Assembly (NCBI RefSeq): GCF_013185185.1
Contig: NZ_JAAZWE010000012.1
Span: 1-59,015, forward strand
DNA length: 59,015 nt
Direction of reading: 5' to 3'
Source: Saccharibacillus endophyticus
GTDB taxonomy: Bacteria; Bacillota; Bacilli; Paenibacillales; Paenibacillaceae
The translations under genes were made by a program, and so were the position numbers. Positions 58,893-59,015 of this stretch are shown piece by piece. How positions within the stretch are numbered: the first letter of the stretch is position 1; each line of letters starts with the position of its first letter. Below the pieces are notes generated by a model. It was not told the DNA's origin, did no database searches, and saw only the letters and a program-made list of their open reading frames with translations.

Positions 58893-59015
58893 GGGGGCGT
58901 TTATGGATTCGACGGGGGTAGTTCGGGCATGGGTAGCGGGTAGTGGGGACGCGTCCGCTTTACTAACGCTAAAGCCTATTAAATGGCAAACAACAAAACA
59001 ACTACGCTTTCGCAG
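58893..59015 (+). ncRNA. ssrA: Transfer-messenger RNA, 5' part (runs off the window)
   Basis: The 5' tRNA-like end GGGGGCGTTTATGGATTCGA-CGGGGGTAG is the tmRNA signature. The tag reading frame begins near 58985 and, as far as it is visible, reads GKQQNNYAFA; the end of the tag and the 3' half lie beyond the window. Its place after smpB is conserved. Confidence 0.94.

Noticed and set aside
58670..58921. Frame of 83 codons overlapping the ssrA 5' end
   Set aside because: It overlaps the ssrA promoter and mature tmRNA and has no ribosome site.

Overview
This window is a 59 kb stretch of chromosome from a moderately GC-rich Gram-positive bacterium of the order Bacillales. It is most likely Paenibacillaceae (Paenibacillus or Saccharibacillus type). 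The clues are the hprK-lgt-ppaX-yvoF and rapZ-yvcK-whiA-HPr gene orders, a short HisG with a separate HisZ, the cggR-gapA-pgk-tpiA-gpmI-eno operon, a type II pantothenate kinase, strong AGGAGG ribosome binding sites, and CtsR, CggR and CcpA operators of Bacillus type. It is core chromosome. I see no phage, insertion sequence, CRISPR array or conjugative module.

Layout. 1-740: eight tRNA genes (Ser, Met, Val, Thr, Asp, Phe, Tyr, Lys). 0.8-3.2 kb: a PucR-type regulator and an MsmX/UgpC sugar-transport ATPase. 3.3-8 kb: HPr kinase, Lgt, PpaX and two acyltransferases. 8.3-16.5 kb: the histidine operon hisZGDBHAFI plus hisJ, with no hisC. 17.2-21.1 kb: a PRPP synthetase paralogue, a YvcD-like TPR protein and TrxB. 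21.2-24.1 kb: an AAA ATPase and a DUF1858/DUF438-hemerythrin-PAS pair. 24.7-29.4 kb: glcK, rapZ, yvcK, whiA and an HPr/Crh-like protein. 29.7-34.9 kb: exported and hypothetical proteins. 35-38.8 kb: LysR, ilvE, an Rrf2 regulator and AIM24. 39.4-40.4 kb: clpP with a CtsR operator, and tRNA-Arg. 40.6-48.4 kb: the glycolytic operon. 48.5-52.8 kb: a riboswitch-controlled purine efflux pump, coaW, a nucleotidyltransferase and murI. 53.3-53.95 kb: a c-di-AMP riboswitch ahead of a 35-residue membrane protein. 54-59 kb: secG, rnr, smpB and the start of tmRNA.

Many genes bear on carbon flow. HprK and the HPr/Crh-like protein (His15 and Ser46 both present) would feed CcpA; a perfect CcpA site lies at 53.08 kb. 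GlcK makes glucose 6-phosphate. CggR senses glycolytic flux and controls lower glycolysis. YvcK is needed for gluconeogenic growth. MsmX powers sugar importers. rnr, smpB and ssrA form the ribosome-rescue set.

The most unusual content is non-coding. (1) Six intergenic copies of a 135-215 nt element have nested stems that differ in sequence from copy to copy yet stay self-complementary, around near-invariant unpaired motifs. I recognise no known family and consider it the best candidate for an undescribed structured RNA or DNA element. (2) A c-di-AMP riboswitch precedes an orphan 35-residue single-TM protein. (3) The pbuE-like efflux gene has a purine riboswitch with a guanine-type specificity base in an apparent ON architecture. 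(4) RNase R carries an unusually long, basic, glycine-rich tail. All assignments come from reading the sequence; no database search was run.
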